NCBI RefSeq assembly: GCF_900188335.1
Contig: NZ_FZOY01000002.1
Span: 1 to 64,000 of the forward strand
Origin: Tropicimonas sediminicola
Lineage (GTDB): Bacteria; Pseudomonadota; Alphaproteobacteria; Rhodobacterales; Rhodobacteraceae
Length of the DNA: 64,000 nucleotides
Direction: 5' to 3'
Positions 9,770 to 18,529 of this stretch are shown piece after piece (positions within the stretch are counted from its first letter, which is position 1; every line of letters starts with the position of its first letter). The notes under the pieces were generated by a model. That model ran no database searches. It was not told the DNA's origin and saw only the letters and a program-made list of their open reading frames with translations. Position numbers and translations under genes: made by a program.

Positions 9770-11191
9770 TCAGCTCCGGCGTTCCTCGTAGGCTGCAAGT
9801 GCCCGCGCCCGACCGTCCGGCAGCGAGACCACCGGCTCCGGATAGGCATCGCCCGGAGACAGGTTCCAGCCTTTCGGGATCGCCTCGTAATAGGCCAGCG
9901 CAGTCTCCGGCGGAGAGCCCTGCCCCTCGGCGATCCAGCGGTGGAGATAGCGCTCCTTGGGGTCGAACTTCTCGCGCTGCGTCTCTGGGTTGAAGATACG
10001 GAAATAGGGTGCCGCGTCGGGGCCGGAGCCCGCCACCCACTGCCAGCCCATTGCGTTGGAGGCCGGATCCCAGTCCACGAGGTGCTCCTCGAACCAACGC
10101 TGGCCGATCCGCCAGTGGGTCATCAGGTGCTTGGTCAGGTAGGAAGCCACGATCATCCGCACGCGGTTGTGCATGGTCCCGGTCACCTGCAACTCGCGCA
10201 TCCCCGCGTCGACCAGCGGGATCCCGGTGCGGCCCTGTTTCCAGGCCAGTACCTCGGGGCGGTCCTCGTCCTCGCTCCAGGAAAAGGCGTCCCATTCCTC
10301 GCGCCAGTTGCGGTCGAGGATCCGCGGCGTATGCCAGGCGAGGTGCCAGGCGAACTCGCGCCAGACCAGCTCCTTCAGGTAGGTCTCCGCCCCCGCATTT
10401 CCCTCGTGCCAGGCCCGCATCGCACCGTGCCAGAGCGTGCGCGGGCCGATTTCGCCGGTGGCGAGAAAGGCGCTCATGCCGGAGGTGCCGTCTGCGGCCG
10501 GCGCATCGCGGTCGGCCTTGTAACTTTCGAGCCTCTCGTCGAGGAACCGCTCGAAGCGGCCGCGTGCGGCGGCCTCGCCCACCTCGACATGGCGCGCCAA
10601 CACCGCCGCCCCGCGCCGCATCTCCGCGCCCATGGCCCAGTCGGTGAGCCGCTCGCTCTCGGGCCAGGCCTTCGGCGCGGCAATCCGCTTGGGCGCGGCA
10701 CAGGGCGGCGCAACCTCCCTGCCCTTCACCGCCTTCCAGAACGGCGAATAGACCCGATACGGCCCACCATCCTTGGTCTGCACCTCCCAGGGCTCGAAGA
10801 GGAGCGCGCCCGCAAAGCTGCGCGCGCCGATCCCGGCGTCCTTGAGCCCCGCCTTGACGCCCGTGTCCCGCTCGACCGATGCCGGGTCGTAGGCGCGCGT
10901 CCAGTAGACATCCGTCGCGCCGGTCTCCTCGGCTAGCGCCTGCAGCGCCTCCTGCGGAGGACCGCTGCGCAGGATCAACCGCGAGTCCTTTGCCTCCAGC
11001 AGGTGTGAAAACACTTCCAGACCGCGCCCCAGCCGCCACTTCGGCGCCGCGCCCAACCCGTCGGTCAGCGCATCGCGAATGAACACGGGGATCACCGGGC
11101 GACCGGAGGCGCAGGCATCGGCCAGTGCGGGAGCGTCGTGGAGCCGCAGGTCGCGGCGCAGCCAGAGAAGGATCGGGGATGCAGACGTCAT
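9770..11191 (-). CDS. phr: Deoxyribodipyrimidine photolyase (CPD photolyase)
   Basis: 473 residues. The N-terminal photolyase domain (ILLWLRRDLRLHDAPAL, antenna-pigment binding) is followed by the C-terminal FAD domain with TGIPLVDAGMRELQVTGTMHNR and the DWDPASNAMGWQWVAGSG signature. It repairs UV-induced pyrimidine dimers with blue light. Only a weak ribosome binding site is seen before the ATG at 11189-11191. It is the first gene of the apparent phr-cfa-trgA-trgB-cysK-mscS-alaX run. I looked for the sigma-E type element known from Rhodobacter phrA and did not find a clear one. Confidence 0.95.
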   Translation of the reverse strand: MTSASPILLWLRRDLRLHDAPALADACASGRPVIPVFIRDALTDGLGAAPKWRLGRGLEVFSHLLEAKDSRLILRSGPPQEALQALAEETGATDVYWTRAYDPASVERDTGVKAGLKDAGIGARSFAGALLFEPWEVQTKDGGPYRVYSPFWKAVKGREVAPPCAAPKRIAAPKAWPESERLTDWAMGAEMRRGAAVLARHVEVGEAAARGRFERFLDERLESYKADRDAPAADGTSGMSAFLATGEIGPRTLWHGAMRAWHEGNAGAETYLKELVWREFAWHLAWHTPRILDRNWREEWDAFSWSEDEDRPEVLAWKQGRTGIPLVDAGMRELQVTGTMHNRVRMIVASYLTKHLMTHWRIGQRWFEEHLVDWDPASNAMGWQWVAGSGPDAAPYFRIFNPETQREKFDPKERYLHRWIAEGQGSPPETALAYYEAIPKGWNLSPGDAYPEPVVSLPDGRARALAAYEERRS

Positions 11192-11274
11192 GATGCGGCC
11201 TCGTTGGGGAGCCTTGATCTAGCGCGTCCTGAAAAAGGGCAAGCCGCGGCGGTCACTTCCCGGCGGGTTTCCCG

Positions 11275-11538
11275 TCAGCGGCCGAGCAACGCGATCCGGA
11301 TCACGTCCCATTCCTCCTCGACCGTGCCCGGGTGCCTCGTCTTGCCCGCCCGGCGATACCAGTAATCCGCATTGGAATAGTCGCCCTCGATCCGGTGCAC
11401 CAGTGCGTGGATCCAGTCGAACGCCGGCGCGCCCTCGTGCTGCTGGCAGATCTCGTGCGCGGCCTCCATCTGGGGACCCGTCCGGAGGTCGCCTGCCTTC
11501 AGATGGTCCAGCGCGGCGCGTATCTGATCGTCGGACAT
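11275..11538 (-). CDS. Small conserved protein of unknown function
   Basis: 87 residues beginning MSDDQIRAALDHLKAGD, with GGAGAG about 7 nt before the ATG; a longer in-frame reading upstream has no ribosome binding site. The C-terminal half, from DWIHALVHRIEGDYSNA to YWYRRAGK, looks like a single TPR-like helical pair and is the most conserved-looking part. There is no signal peptide or membrane segment. I recognise the pattern from hypothetical proteins of this bacterial family but know no function. It lies between phr and the aminotransferase in the same orientation. Confidence 0.7.
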   Translation of the reverse strand: MSDDQIRAALDHLKAGDLRTGPQMEAAHEICQQHEGAPAFDWIHALVHRIEGDYSNADYWYRRAGKTRHPGTVEEEWDVIRIALLGR

Positions 11539-11628
11539 GGTGGCTCTCCAGTGGCTGTTCCCTGTCGCCATCCTGGAGGAGCGACAAGGTCCATAAGAAC
11601 GGCAGCGCGCACCGGGACGCAAGCGCCG

Positions 11629-12855
11629 CTAGAGCGTTGCATCGAGCGCGGCGATCAGCTTCTCGATCTCTGCCGCGCTGGTGTAATGCACGAAACTCAG
11701 GCGCAGAACGCCCTTCTTCCTGTCCACCCCGAGCGCCTCCAGCGGCCGCACGGCATAGAAATCGCCGCCCCCCGCCATGATCCCATGCCCGGCCAGTTCG
11801 CCCGCCACGGCCTCGGCATTGCGGTCGAGCGCCACCGCAACCGTGGGCGCCCGACCCTCCGCCTGCCGCGGGCCGATCAGCCGCAGGTCGTTGCGCCCGG
11901 CGAGGTAGTCCAGCAGCGGCTGCAGCAGCGCGGTTTCGTGGTCGCGCATCAGCGCGTGCACCGCGTCGCCGGTCTCGGCCGGGCTCTTCCCGGCGATCCC
12001 GTGATGGGCGGCCAGCGCCTCGATGTAATCGACCATGCCGGCGCAGGCGGCGACCTGCGCATGGTCCGGCCCCGCCGGGGTGAAGCGCTTGTAAAGCGTC
12101 TCGCCATTGAAGAAATGCGCCTGGTTGGGTAACTCGAAACCGAGCTGGCGGCGGATCACCATGATCCCCTGGTGCGGCCCGTAGGTCTTGTAGCTCGAGA
12201 ACAGATACACATCCGCCCCGAGCGCGCCCACGTCCGGGAAGCCGTGCGGCGCATAGGACACCCCGTCGACGCAGACAAAGGCGCCCTCGGCATGGGCCAG
12301 CGCGGTGATCGCGGCGACGTCGTTGATCTCGCCCACCACGTTGGAGCAATGCGGGAAGCAGACCAGCCGGACGTTGCCATCGGCCAGCAGCGGCTCCAGC
12401 GCCTCCGGGTCGAGATGCCCGGTTTCGGGGTCGATCCGCCACTCGCGCACCTCGATCCCCTCGTCGGCGAGCCGCCGCCAGGGACCCGAATTTGCCTCGT
12501 GGTCCTGGTTTGTCACCACGATCGCTTCACCCGGCGTCAGCCAGCAGCGCACCGCATTGGCCAGCACATAGGTGTTCTGGGTGGTCGATGGCCCGAAGCT
12601 GAGTTCATCCGTCTCGACACCGAGCAGCGCCGCCAGCCGCGCGCGGGCCTCGTCCATCTCGGCGCCCCCGAGTTCGGCAACGGCATAGGGCGCATAGGGC
12701 TGCACCTTGCGCTGGTGGTAAAAGCGGGTCAGGCGGTCGATCACCGGGCCGCATGTATAGGAGCCGCCCGCGTTCTCGAAAAAGGCCTGGCCATCCAGCG
12801 AGGGTTCCGAAAAGGCCGGGAACTGCGCCCGGACGAAATCCACATCGAGTGCCAT
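11629..12855 (-). CDS. Class V aminotransferase, cysteine desulfurase-like
   Basis: 408 residues starting at the ATG 12853-12855, behind GAGAGGACCC. The fold-type I PLP enzyme pattern is clear: the cofactor lysine is Lys223 in SSYKTYGPH, preceded by Asp197 in FVCVDG and by a His stacking position in NQDHEAN (119). It belongs to the cysteine-desulfurase-like group that lacks an obvious IscS-type active-site Cys loop, so sulfur mobilisation should not be assumed and the substrate is unknown. A BCCT transporter gene lies upstream in the same direction, separated by a hairpin. Confidence 0.85.
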   Translation of the reverse strand: MALDVDFVRAQFPAFSEPSLDGQAFFENAGGSYTCGPVIDRLTRFYHQRKVQPYAPYAVAELGGAEMDEARARLAALLGVETDELSFGPSTTQNTYVLANAVRCWLTPGEAIVVTNQDHEANSGPWRRLADEGIEVREWRIDPETGHLDPEALEPLLADGNVRLVCFPHCSNVVGEINDVAAITALAHAEGAFVCVDGVSYAPHGFPDVGALGADVYLFSSYKTYGPHQGIMVIRRQLGFELPNQAHFFNGETLYKRFTPAGPDHAQVAACAGMVDYIEALAAHHGIAGKSPAETGDAVHALMRDHETALLQPLLDYLAGRNDLRLIGPRQAEGRAPTVAVALDRNAEAVAGELAGHGIMAGGGDFYAVRPLEALGVDRKKGVLRLSFVHYTSAAEIEKLIAALDATL

Positions 12856-12898
12856 GGGTCCTCTCCATTCCGCCGCGTATGATCGCGCCATAGAAAGG

Positions 12899-12931
12899 AC
12901 AAAGGGCGGCGATGCGCAAGCACCGCCGCCC
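12899..12931 (-). terminator. Rho-independent terminator after the BCCT gene
   Basis: On the minus strand GGGCGG pairs with CCGCCC, followed by TTT. It lies 27 nt beyond the BCCT stop codon and before the aminotransferase start. Confidence 0.6.
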
Positions 12932-12957
12932 GTCAATCGCCCCGGCATTCCCCGAGG

Positions 12958-14595
12958 TCAGCGCGGCTCGCTGGCCAGCCCCTTTCCGATCGCCACGCAC
13001 ATCAGCAGCAGGATGATGGTGAATGGCAGCCCGGTGGAGATCACCATCGCCTGCAGCGCCGTCAGCCCGCCGCCAAGCAGCAGCACGATCGCCACGGCGC
13101 CCTCGAAGGTGCACCAGAACACCCGCTGCGGCACCGGCGCGTCGACCTTGCCGCCCGCGGTGATCGTGTCGATCACGAGGCTGCCGGAATCCGACGAGGT
13201 GACGAAGAAAACGATCACCAGGATGATCCCGAGCGTCGAGGTGAGGCCGGCGAGCGGCAGCCCTTCGAGCATCGCGAACAGCGAGAGCGGCGGGTTGTAG
13301 CTGTCGATCACCTGCGCCTTAACCGGGCTGTTGACCGGGTCGGCCAGCACCTGCTCGATCGCGGCGCCACCGAAAACGGCCATCCAGAGCACGCAGACGA
13401 GGCTCGGGATGATCAGCACGCAGATCACGAATTCCCGAACGGTGCGGCCACGGCTGACGCGGGCGATGAACATGCCGACGAAGGGCGACCAGGAGATCCA
13501 CCAGGCCCAGTAAAACGCCGTCCAGCCATTCATGTAGTCCGTATCCACGCGGTTGATCGGGTTGGAGAAGGCCACGAGATCGCCGAGATAGCTGACCAGC
13601 CCGGCACCGAAATCGCTGAGGATCACCATCGTTGGCCCGACCAGCAACACGAAGAGCAGCAGCGCCGCCGCCATCACCATGTTGACCTCGGAGAGCACCT
13701 TCACCCCACCGTCGAGGCCGCGCAGTACCGAAACCAGCGCGACCACCGTGATCAGCGTGATCAGAACCACCTGCACCTCGACGTTGTTGGGCAGGCCGAA
13801 CACGTGCTCCAGACCCGCGTTTGCCTGCTGGGCCCCGAAGCCGAGCGAGGTGGCGAGACCGAAGAGCGTTGCGAAGACGGCCAGCGTGTCGATGACGTGG
13901 CCGGTCCAGCCCCAGACGCGCTCGCCGAAGATCGGGTAGAAGGCCGAGCGGATGGTCAGCGGAAGCCCCTTGTTGTAGCTGAACAGCGCCAGTGCCAGCG
14001 CGACGACGGCATAGATCGCCCAGGGGTGCAGGCCCCAGTGATAGATCGTCGCCGCAAGCCCCATCCGCTTGGCCGCCTCGACATTGGCCTCGATGATCGT
14101 GCCGTCCTCGGCGATCGGCGACGGCACCCCGAGCGGCTCGGAAATGGCCATGTGGTAGACCGGCTCCAGCACCCCGAAGAACATCAGCCCGATCCCCATG
14201 CCGGCGGCAAAGAGCATCGCGAACCAGCCGGCGTAGGAATAATCCGGTGTCGCATCCTGCCCGCCAAGGCGCACGCTGCCCCAGGGCGTGACGATCAGAG
14301 CAAGGCAGAACAATACGAAGATGTTCGCCGCTCCGAGGAAAAACCAGTTGAACGTGCTGGTCAGCCAGGGCCGGAGCGCGCCGAAGGCCTCGGTCGCCTG
14401 CTCGCGGAACACCAGCGCGTAAAAGACGAAGAGGACGATCGACAGGCCCGAGATCAGGAAGACCGGGTTGTGGACGTCGAAACCGAACGGTCCCACGCTG
14501 CCCTCGACATTGTCCTGGCCGATCTCGTAATCCGTCTCGATCAACTCTACCGGCCCTTCCGGCTCCGGAATTCCCTGCGGTGTTTCATCTGTCAT
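12958..14595 (-). CDS. BCCT family (betaine/carnitine/choline) transporter
   Basis: 545 residues with about twelve membrane helices. The family core is present: GMGIGLMFFGVLEP in helix 3, and the aromatic substrate-site and signature stretch GWTAFYWAWWISWSPFVGMF followed by IARVSRGRTVREF. The GMGIG form, rather than GMGID, is typical of sodium-coupled betaine carriers. It imports quaternary ammonium osmolytes, common nutrients and osmoprotectants for marine roseobacters. The cytoplasmic N-terminus is acidic and rich in Pro and Glu. A Usp-domain gene lies 49 nt upstream in the same direction and may be co-transcribed. Confidence 0.94.
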   Translation of the reverse strand: MTDETPQGIPEPEGPVELIETDYEIGQDNVEGSVGPFGFDVHNPVFLISGLSIVLFVFYALVFREQATEAFGALRPWLTSTFNWFFLGAANIFVLFCLALIVTPWGSVRLGGQDATPDYSYAGWFAMLFAAGMGIGLMFFGVLEPVYHMAISEPLGVPSPIAEDGTIIEANVEAAKRMGLAATIYHWGLHPWAIYAVVALALALFSYNKGLPLTIRSAFYPIFGERVWGWTGHVIDTLAVFATLFGLATSLGFGAQQANAGLEHVFGLPNNVEVQVVLITLITVVALVSVLRGLDGGVKVLSEVNMVMAAALLLFVLLVGPTMVILSDFGAGLVSYLGDLVAFSNPINRVDTDYMNGWTAFYWAWWISWSPFVGMFIARVSRGRTVREFVICVLIIPSLVCVLWMAVFGGAAIEQVLADPVNSPVKAQVIDSYNPPLSLFAMLEGLPLAGLTSTLGIILVIVFFVTSSDSGSLVIDTITAGGKVDAPVPQRVFWCTFEGAVAIVLLLGGGLTALQAMVISTGLPFTIILLLMCVAIGKGLASEPR

Positions 14596-14644
14596 TTCAG
14601 TCCCTTTCCGAAAAGTCTTGAGGCGTCGTCCTGGTCACGCGCAG

Positions 14645-15061
14645 TCAGGTGCGCACCACGAAGACCGAAGCCTTTGAATGCATTGCGATGGTGCCGCCGT
14701 TCGACGGCCAGACGTAGTCCATCGGGTTCGGCAGGTGGCTCGCCATGACGATCAGGTCCGCCTCGATCTCGCCCGCCGCGCGGATCAGCGCGGGATCGAG
14801 ATCGATGGTCGGGTCATGGGACAGGATCGAATGGAAGCCCGTCTCGATCCCCTCTGCCTTGCCCTGTTCCTCGGCAAAGGCGGCCAGCAGGCGCGCGAAT
14901 TCCTCCGGCGTGTGGGCCAGCTTGCCTGGCAGCGCCGTCGTCACGCCGGCATAGGTCACCGGCGCGCCATAGAGCCGGGACAGGTCCGCGGCGCATTTGA
15001 GCGCCTTCTTCAGCGTGCCGATGTGGGCGAGATCGACCGGAACCATGATGCGGCTGAACAT
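14645..15061 (-). CDS. Universal stress protein family (UspA-like)
   Basis: 138 residues, a single Usp domain. The start is MFSRIMVPVDL, with GGGAG just upstream. The nucleotide-binding end MASHLPN..DYVWPSNGG..AMHSKASVFVVR matches the G-2X-G-9X-G(S/T) region only loosely, so ATP binding is uncertain. The gene lies directly upstream of the BCCT transporter; Usp proteins paired with transporters often modulate them, but here that is inference. The 261-nt gap upstream, to the acuI stop, shows no clear element. Confidence 0.88.
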   Translation of the reverse strand: MFSRIMVPVDLAHIGTLKKALKCAADLSRLYGAPVTYAGVTTALPGKLAHTPEEFARLLAAFAEEQGKAEGIETGFHSILSHDPTIDLDPALIRAAGEIEADLIVMASHLPNPMDYVWPSNGGTIAMHSKASVFVVRT

Positions 15062-15322
15062 CTTACACTCCCTGATTTTTCCGCAGCGTGCCGGGTCCCG
15101 GGGCCAACCCCGTCCGACACATGGTAGGGCCGACAGGGGCGATGCCCAGCGACCGGCGTGCGGTTTTGCCATCCTGCGGCCGGGAACGGGCCCCGACACC
15201 GCGCACGGCTCCAACCCTACGCCATTCCGTCAGAAAAAGCGAATGCTGCCCGTCGGTTGCCGCCGACAGTTCCCGAGTGGCGCGATCGGGGCCGGCCGCG
15301 TGCGATTACGCCTCCGCCCGCG

Positions 15323-16309
15323 TCAGGCGTTCACGTTGACAACGACACGGCCACGAACCCGCCCCTCCAGGATCTCTGCGGCGAGCCGCGGCAGATCCTC
15401 CAGCCGCGCCTCGACCATCATCCCCTGCAGCCGGTCCTTCGGGAGATCGGAGGCAATCCGCTGCCACGCCCGCAGTCTCGCATCGTAGGGCTGCATCACC
15501 GAATCGATGCCCAGCAGGTTCACACCGCGCAGCAGGAACGGCACCACCGTCGCCGGCAGTTGCGCTCCGCCGGCAAGCCCGACCGCCGCCACCGAGGCGC
15601 CGTGTTTCATCTGCCCAAGCACCCGCGCCAGCATCGCGCCCCCGACCGCGTCGACACAGCCCGCCCAGGTCTCCCGCTCGAGCGGACGTTTGACAGTATG
15701 GTCCAGTTCGTCCCGGCTCACCATCTTCGAGGCCCCGAGCAGCGCCAGGTATTGCGCCTGCTCCAGCCGCCCGGTGACGCCGGCCACCTCGTACCCGAGA
15801 TTGGCCAGGATCGCCGTCGCGATGGAGCCCACGCCGCCGGTGGCGCCGGTCACCAGCACCTCGCCCGCCTCAGGGGTCAGCCCGTGATCCTCCAGCGCCA
15901 TGATCGCCAGCATCGCGGTAAAGCCGGCGGTTCCCACCGCCATCGCCTGTTTCGTGGTCAGCCCTTCGGGCAGCGGCACCAGCCAGTCGGCCTTGACCCG
16001 CGCCTTCTGCGCGTAACCGCCCCAGTGCAGCTCCCCGACCCGCCAGCCGGTCAGCACGACCTTGTCGCCGGGGCTGTAGCGCGCGTCCTCACTGGCCTCC
16101 ACGGTGCCGGCAAGATCGATCCCCGGCACATGCGGATAGGTCTTCACGAGGCCCCCGCCCGGGCCGATACAGAGCCCGTCCTTGTAGTTCAGGGTCGTGA
16201 ACTCCACCCGAACCGTCACCTCGCCCTCCGGCAGGCGCGACTCGTCGATCTCCTGCACCGAGGCGCTGGTGCTGCCGTCCTCGGCCTGTTCCACGATCAC
16301 GGCGCGCAT
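15323..16309 (-). CDS. acuI: Acrylyl-CoA reductase family oxidoreductase (YhdH/AcuI)
   Basis: 328 residues, a zinc-free medium-chain reductase. The NADPH site is VLVTGATGGVGSIA, and the family markers NYKDGLCI, PHVPGIDLAGTV and the C-terminal GRVVVNV match the YhdH/AcuI group. In Rhodobacteraceae AcuI reduces toxic acryloyl-CoA from DMSP breakdown to propionyl-CoA, and is also used in propionate metabolism. No dmd or ddd gene is adjacent here, so a DMSP role rests on family membership only. Confidence 0.9.
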   Translation of the reverse strand: MRAVIVEQAEDGSTSASVQEIDESRLPEGEVTVRVEFTTLNYKDGLCIGPGGGLVKTYPHVPGIDLAGTVEASEDARYSPGDKVVLTGWRVGELHWGGYAQKARVKADWLVPLPEGLTTKQAMAVGTAGFTAMLAIMALEDHGLTPEAGEVLVTGATGGVGSIATAILANLGYEVAGVTGRLEQAQYLALLGASKMVSRDELDHTVKRPLERETWAGCVDAVGGAMLARVLGQMKHGASVAAVGLAGGAQLPATVVPFLLRGVNLLGIDSVMQPYDARLRAWQRIASDLPKDRLQGMMVEARLEDLPRLAAEILEGRVRGRVVVNVNA

Positions 16310-16357
16310 CGCCCGACCCTCCCTGCTGTTCCGTTGCTGCCGGACCGCGGGCCGGCG

Positions 16358-16864
16358 TCAGATATCCTCCGGCATGAACACGAGGTCCGTGGCCGCCGGC
16401 TGCGCCCCGGCCGCTGTCAGCATCGCATGGACCTGGCCGCGGTGATGGGTCTGGTGATTGAACATATGCGCCACGCAGGTTGCAACCGGCCGCGACATTT
16501 GCCGCCCCGTGGAACCCGAGGTCCAGCGCAGCTCGCCCCGCAACGCTGCCGGTCGCAGCTCGCGCGCCCAGAGTTCAAGCCGGCCGTCGGCCCGCATCCG
16601 GTCCGCTTTCCACGCGGCCAGCGTCGGGCAGAGCGTGAGGCTCTCCGGGATCCCGCCCTCCGGCCGCACCCAGTCCGCGATCCGCGACATCCACATCCGG
16701 TCGGCCCAAAGCAGGTGGTTCAGGGTCGCAAAGATCGACCCGAAAAAGGCGCCGCGCGCGCGGGTCAGCTCGCCCTCGTCCAGCGCCTCGCAGCAGGCGA
16801 TCACGGCGCTGTTCTGCCAACGGTTGTAGCGCGCCATCTCGCGGGCGTAATCCACTGAAATCAT
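16358..16864 (-). CDS. DinB family protein
   Basis: 168 residues starting at MISVDYAREMARYNRW, with GGAG 8 nt upstream. It is a four-helix DinB/YfiT-like bundle with three metal-ligand histidines visible: LNHLLWADRMW in the middle and HMFNHQTHHRGQ near the C-terminus. Such proteins are putative metal-dependent hydrolases or thiol transferases, and the substrate is unknown. It stands alone between acuI and mbfA. Confidence 0.9.
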   Translation of the reverse strand: MISVDYAREMARYNRWQNSAVIACCEALDEGELTRARGAFFGSIFATLNHLLWADRMWMSRIADWVRPEGGIPESLTLCPTLAAWKADRMRADGRLELWARELRPAALRGELRWTSGSTGRQMSRPVATCVAHMFNHQTHHRGQVHAMLTAAGAQPAATDLVFMPEDI

Positions 16865-17048
16865 CGGACGAAGCTCCGTCTGCGACCGTGCGATGGCAAT
16901 ATCTCGACGCCGGCGCGCCCGCTTGTCAATGAGAATGCCGCGGCGCAGCAGCGCCACCCGCCGCGCGCATCGCGCGCGGCCACCCCCAACCGCCGGCGGC
17001 GCATCCCCGATGCGGCCCCGGCGGGCGGGAGCGCCCCGGCTACCGTCT

Positions 17049-18041
17049 CTAGCTGCTGCCGATCAGGATACCCGCCGCCAACACCAGCGCCCCGCCGAAC
17101 ACCACCTGCAACGCCGCCCGCCAGAACGGCGTATCCATGTAGCGTTTTTGGATCCAGGCGATGGTCCAGAGTTCGATGAAAACGACGCTCACCGCGATGA
17201 TCGTCGCGGTCCAGAAATGCGGGATCAGGTAAGGCAGCGCGTGGCCCATGCCGCCCAGGGTCGTCATCACGCCCGAGGCGATGCCCCGCTTGACCGGGCT
17301 GCCCCGCCCCGACAGTTCCCCATCGTCCGATGCCGCTTCGGTGAACCCCATCGAGATCCCCGCGCCCACCGACGCCGCGAGCCCCACGAGAAAGGTGTTC
17401 CAGGTATCGCCGGTCGCAAAGGCCGCTGCAAAGATCGGCGCCAGGGTCGAGACCGACCCGTCCATCAGCCCCGCGAGCCCCGGCTGAACCCAGGTCAGCA
17501 CGAACTGGCGGTGAGCATTGCGGTCCTCGGTATCCACCGCCTCCTCGGTCAGGTGCGTCTCGGCCAGGTCGTCCGCTCGCCGCTCGTGCTGCGCCTCGGC
17601 CGCCGCGAGGTCGCCCAGCAGCTTGCGGGTGGCGGCGTCGGTCACCCGGCCGGCGGCCGCCCGGTAGAAGCGCTCCGCCTGGAATTCCATGTCCCCCGCG
17701 ATCTCGCGGATCTTCTCGAGTGGCAGCGACTCCATCAGCCAGACCGGCTTTCGGGCATAGAACCCGGCCACATGCTCTCGCCGCACCAGCGGAATCACCT
17801 CGCCGAACCGGCTCCGGAACAGCTCGATCAGCGCCGCCCTGTGCCCGTCCTCCTCCTCCGCCATGCCGTCGAATACGGCCGCGGTGGACGGGTAATCGCC
17901 GCGCAACCGTGCCGCGAAACCGCGATAGATCTGCGCGTCGTCCTCTTCGGAGGAGATCGCGAGGGCGAGGATTTCCTGCTCCGACAGATCGTCGAAGCGC
18001 TTTCGGCTGGAAAGGAGGGAGCGCATGGGGATACCCGGCAT
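17049..18041 (-). CDS. mbfA: MbfA-type membrane ferritin: rubrerythrin domain fused to VIT1/CCC1 transporter
   Basis: 330 residues from the first ATG; an internal ATG at 18024-18026 (MRSLLSSRKRF) fits the usual family N-terminus better, so the start is uncertain by five codons. Residues about 15-150 are an erythrin/rubrerythrin di-iron domain (LSEQEILALAISSEEDD, MAEEEDGHR, AEAQHERRADDL). Residues about 165-330 are a VIT1-like membrane domain. MbfA exports iron and protects against peroxide in related alphaproteobacteria, where it is repressed by Irr. The matching operator overlaps the region just upstream of the start. Confidence 0.92.
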   Translation of the reverse strand: MPGIPMRSLLSSRKRFDDLSEQEILALAISSEEDDAQIYRGFAARLRGDYPSTAAVFDGMAEEEDGHRAALIELFRSRFGEVIPLVRREHVAGFYARKPVWLMESLPLEKIREIAGDMEFQAERFYRAAAGRVTDAATRKLLGDLAAAEAQHERRADDLAETHLTEEAVDTEDRNAHRQFVLTWVQPGLAGLMDGSVSTLAPIFAAAFATGDTWNTFLVGLAASVGAGISMGFTEAASDDGELSGRGSPVKRGIASGVMTTLGGMGHALPYLIPHFWTATIIAVSVVFIELWTIAWIQKRYMDTPFWRAALQVVFGGALVLAAGILIGSS

Positions 18042-18043
18042 GA

Positions 18044-18060
18044 ATTAGAATGATTCCAAA
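18044..18060 (-). promoter_or_regulatory. Irr-type iron control element upstream of mbfA
   Basis: The minus strand reads TTTGGAATCATTCTAAT, which matches the iron control element TTTAGAA-N3-TTCTAAA with two mismatches. It ends 2 nt before the first candidate ATG of mbfA. Irr repression of mbfA is known from rhizobia and Agrobacterium; its use here is inferred from position and motif. Confidence 0.7.
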
Positions 18061-18119
18061 CTATCACCCTGTCCCGTGTCGGCAAGCCCCGAATGACGCT
18101 TGAATCGTCGCAGCCAAAG

Positions 18120-18446
18120 CCCTATTTCTGTCATGTCTCTTCGGGGACTATGGCGATAAACGCGCTCGTAATAAGCGGCTCGGACCCGGGGGCGGTACCC
18201 GGCGGCTCCACCAAAAATCCCGCGTTGGGGGATCATGGGGCCGAAATAGGATCGACGGACGTCTAAAGGGGTTTGCTTTCGCTCGGTGAGGTACCACCGT
18301 TACCGGTCCGATAAGCATAATTGCCAACGACAATCGTGCTCCGGTGGCAGTCGCTGCGTAATGCAGTGACCAAAACCGAAATCTAAGCCCAGTCGCCTAG
18401 CAGCGGTCTGGCGGGGTTCGCAGGCACCTGGCAACAGAAGCCTGCA
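18120..18446 (+). ncRNA. ssrA: Transfer-messenger RNA, circularly permuted two-piece form
   Basis: The acceptor piece comes first and ends in GGCTCC-A-CCA (18204-18213). The coding piece starts at GGGGCC (18237), which pairs with GGCTCC and includes the G-U pair that marks alanine tRNA-like ends. Between them is a 23-nt spacer that is removed. The coding piece has the GGATCGACGG motif and a tag reading frame at 18323-18361 encoding ANDNRAPVAVAA and a TAA stop. A hairpin at 18420-18445 closes the gene. This arrangement is characteristic of alphaproteobacteria. The outer ends are approximate. The T-loop reads GGCGGTA rather than TTCRANY. Function: rescue of stalled ribosomes and tagging of products for ClpXP. 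Confidence 0.94.
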
Positions 18447-18529
18447 CTTCCCTCCCTCCTTTCCTGCACCGGTTCAGCATTTGTTCAGCAATGGTCCGTA
18501 GCGTGACCCGTGCAATCAGGAGTTGAGCC

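Noticed and set aside
18042-18529. An integration site in ssrA, a common target of islands.
   Set aside because: No integrase, no duplicated ssrA end and only core genes on both sides.
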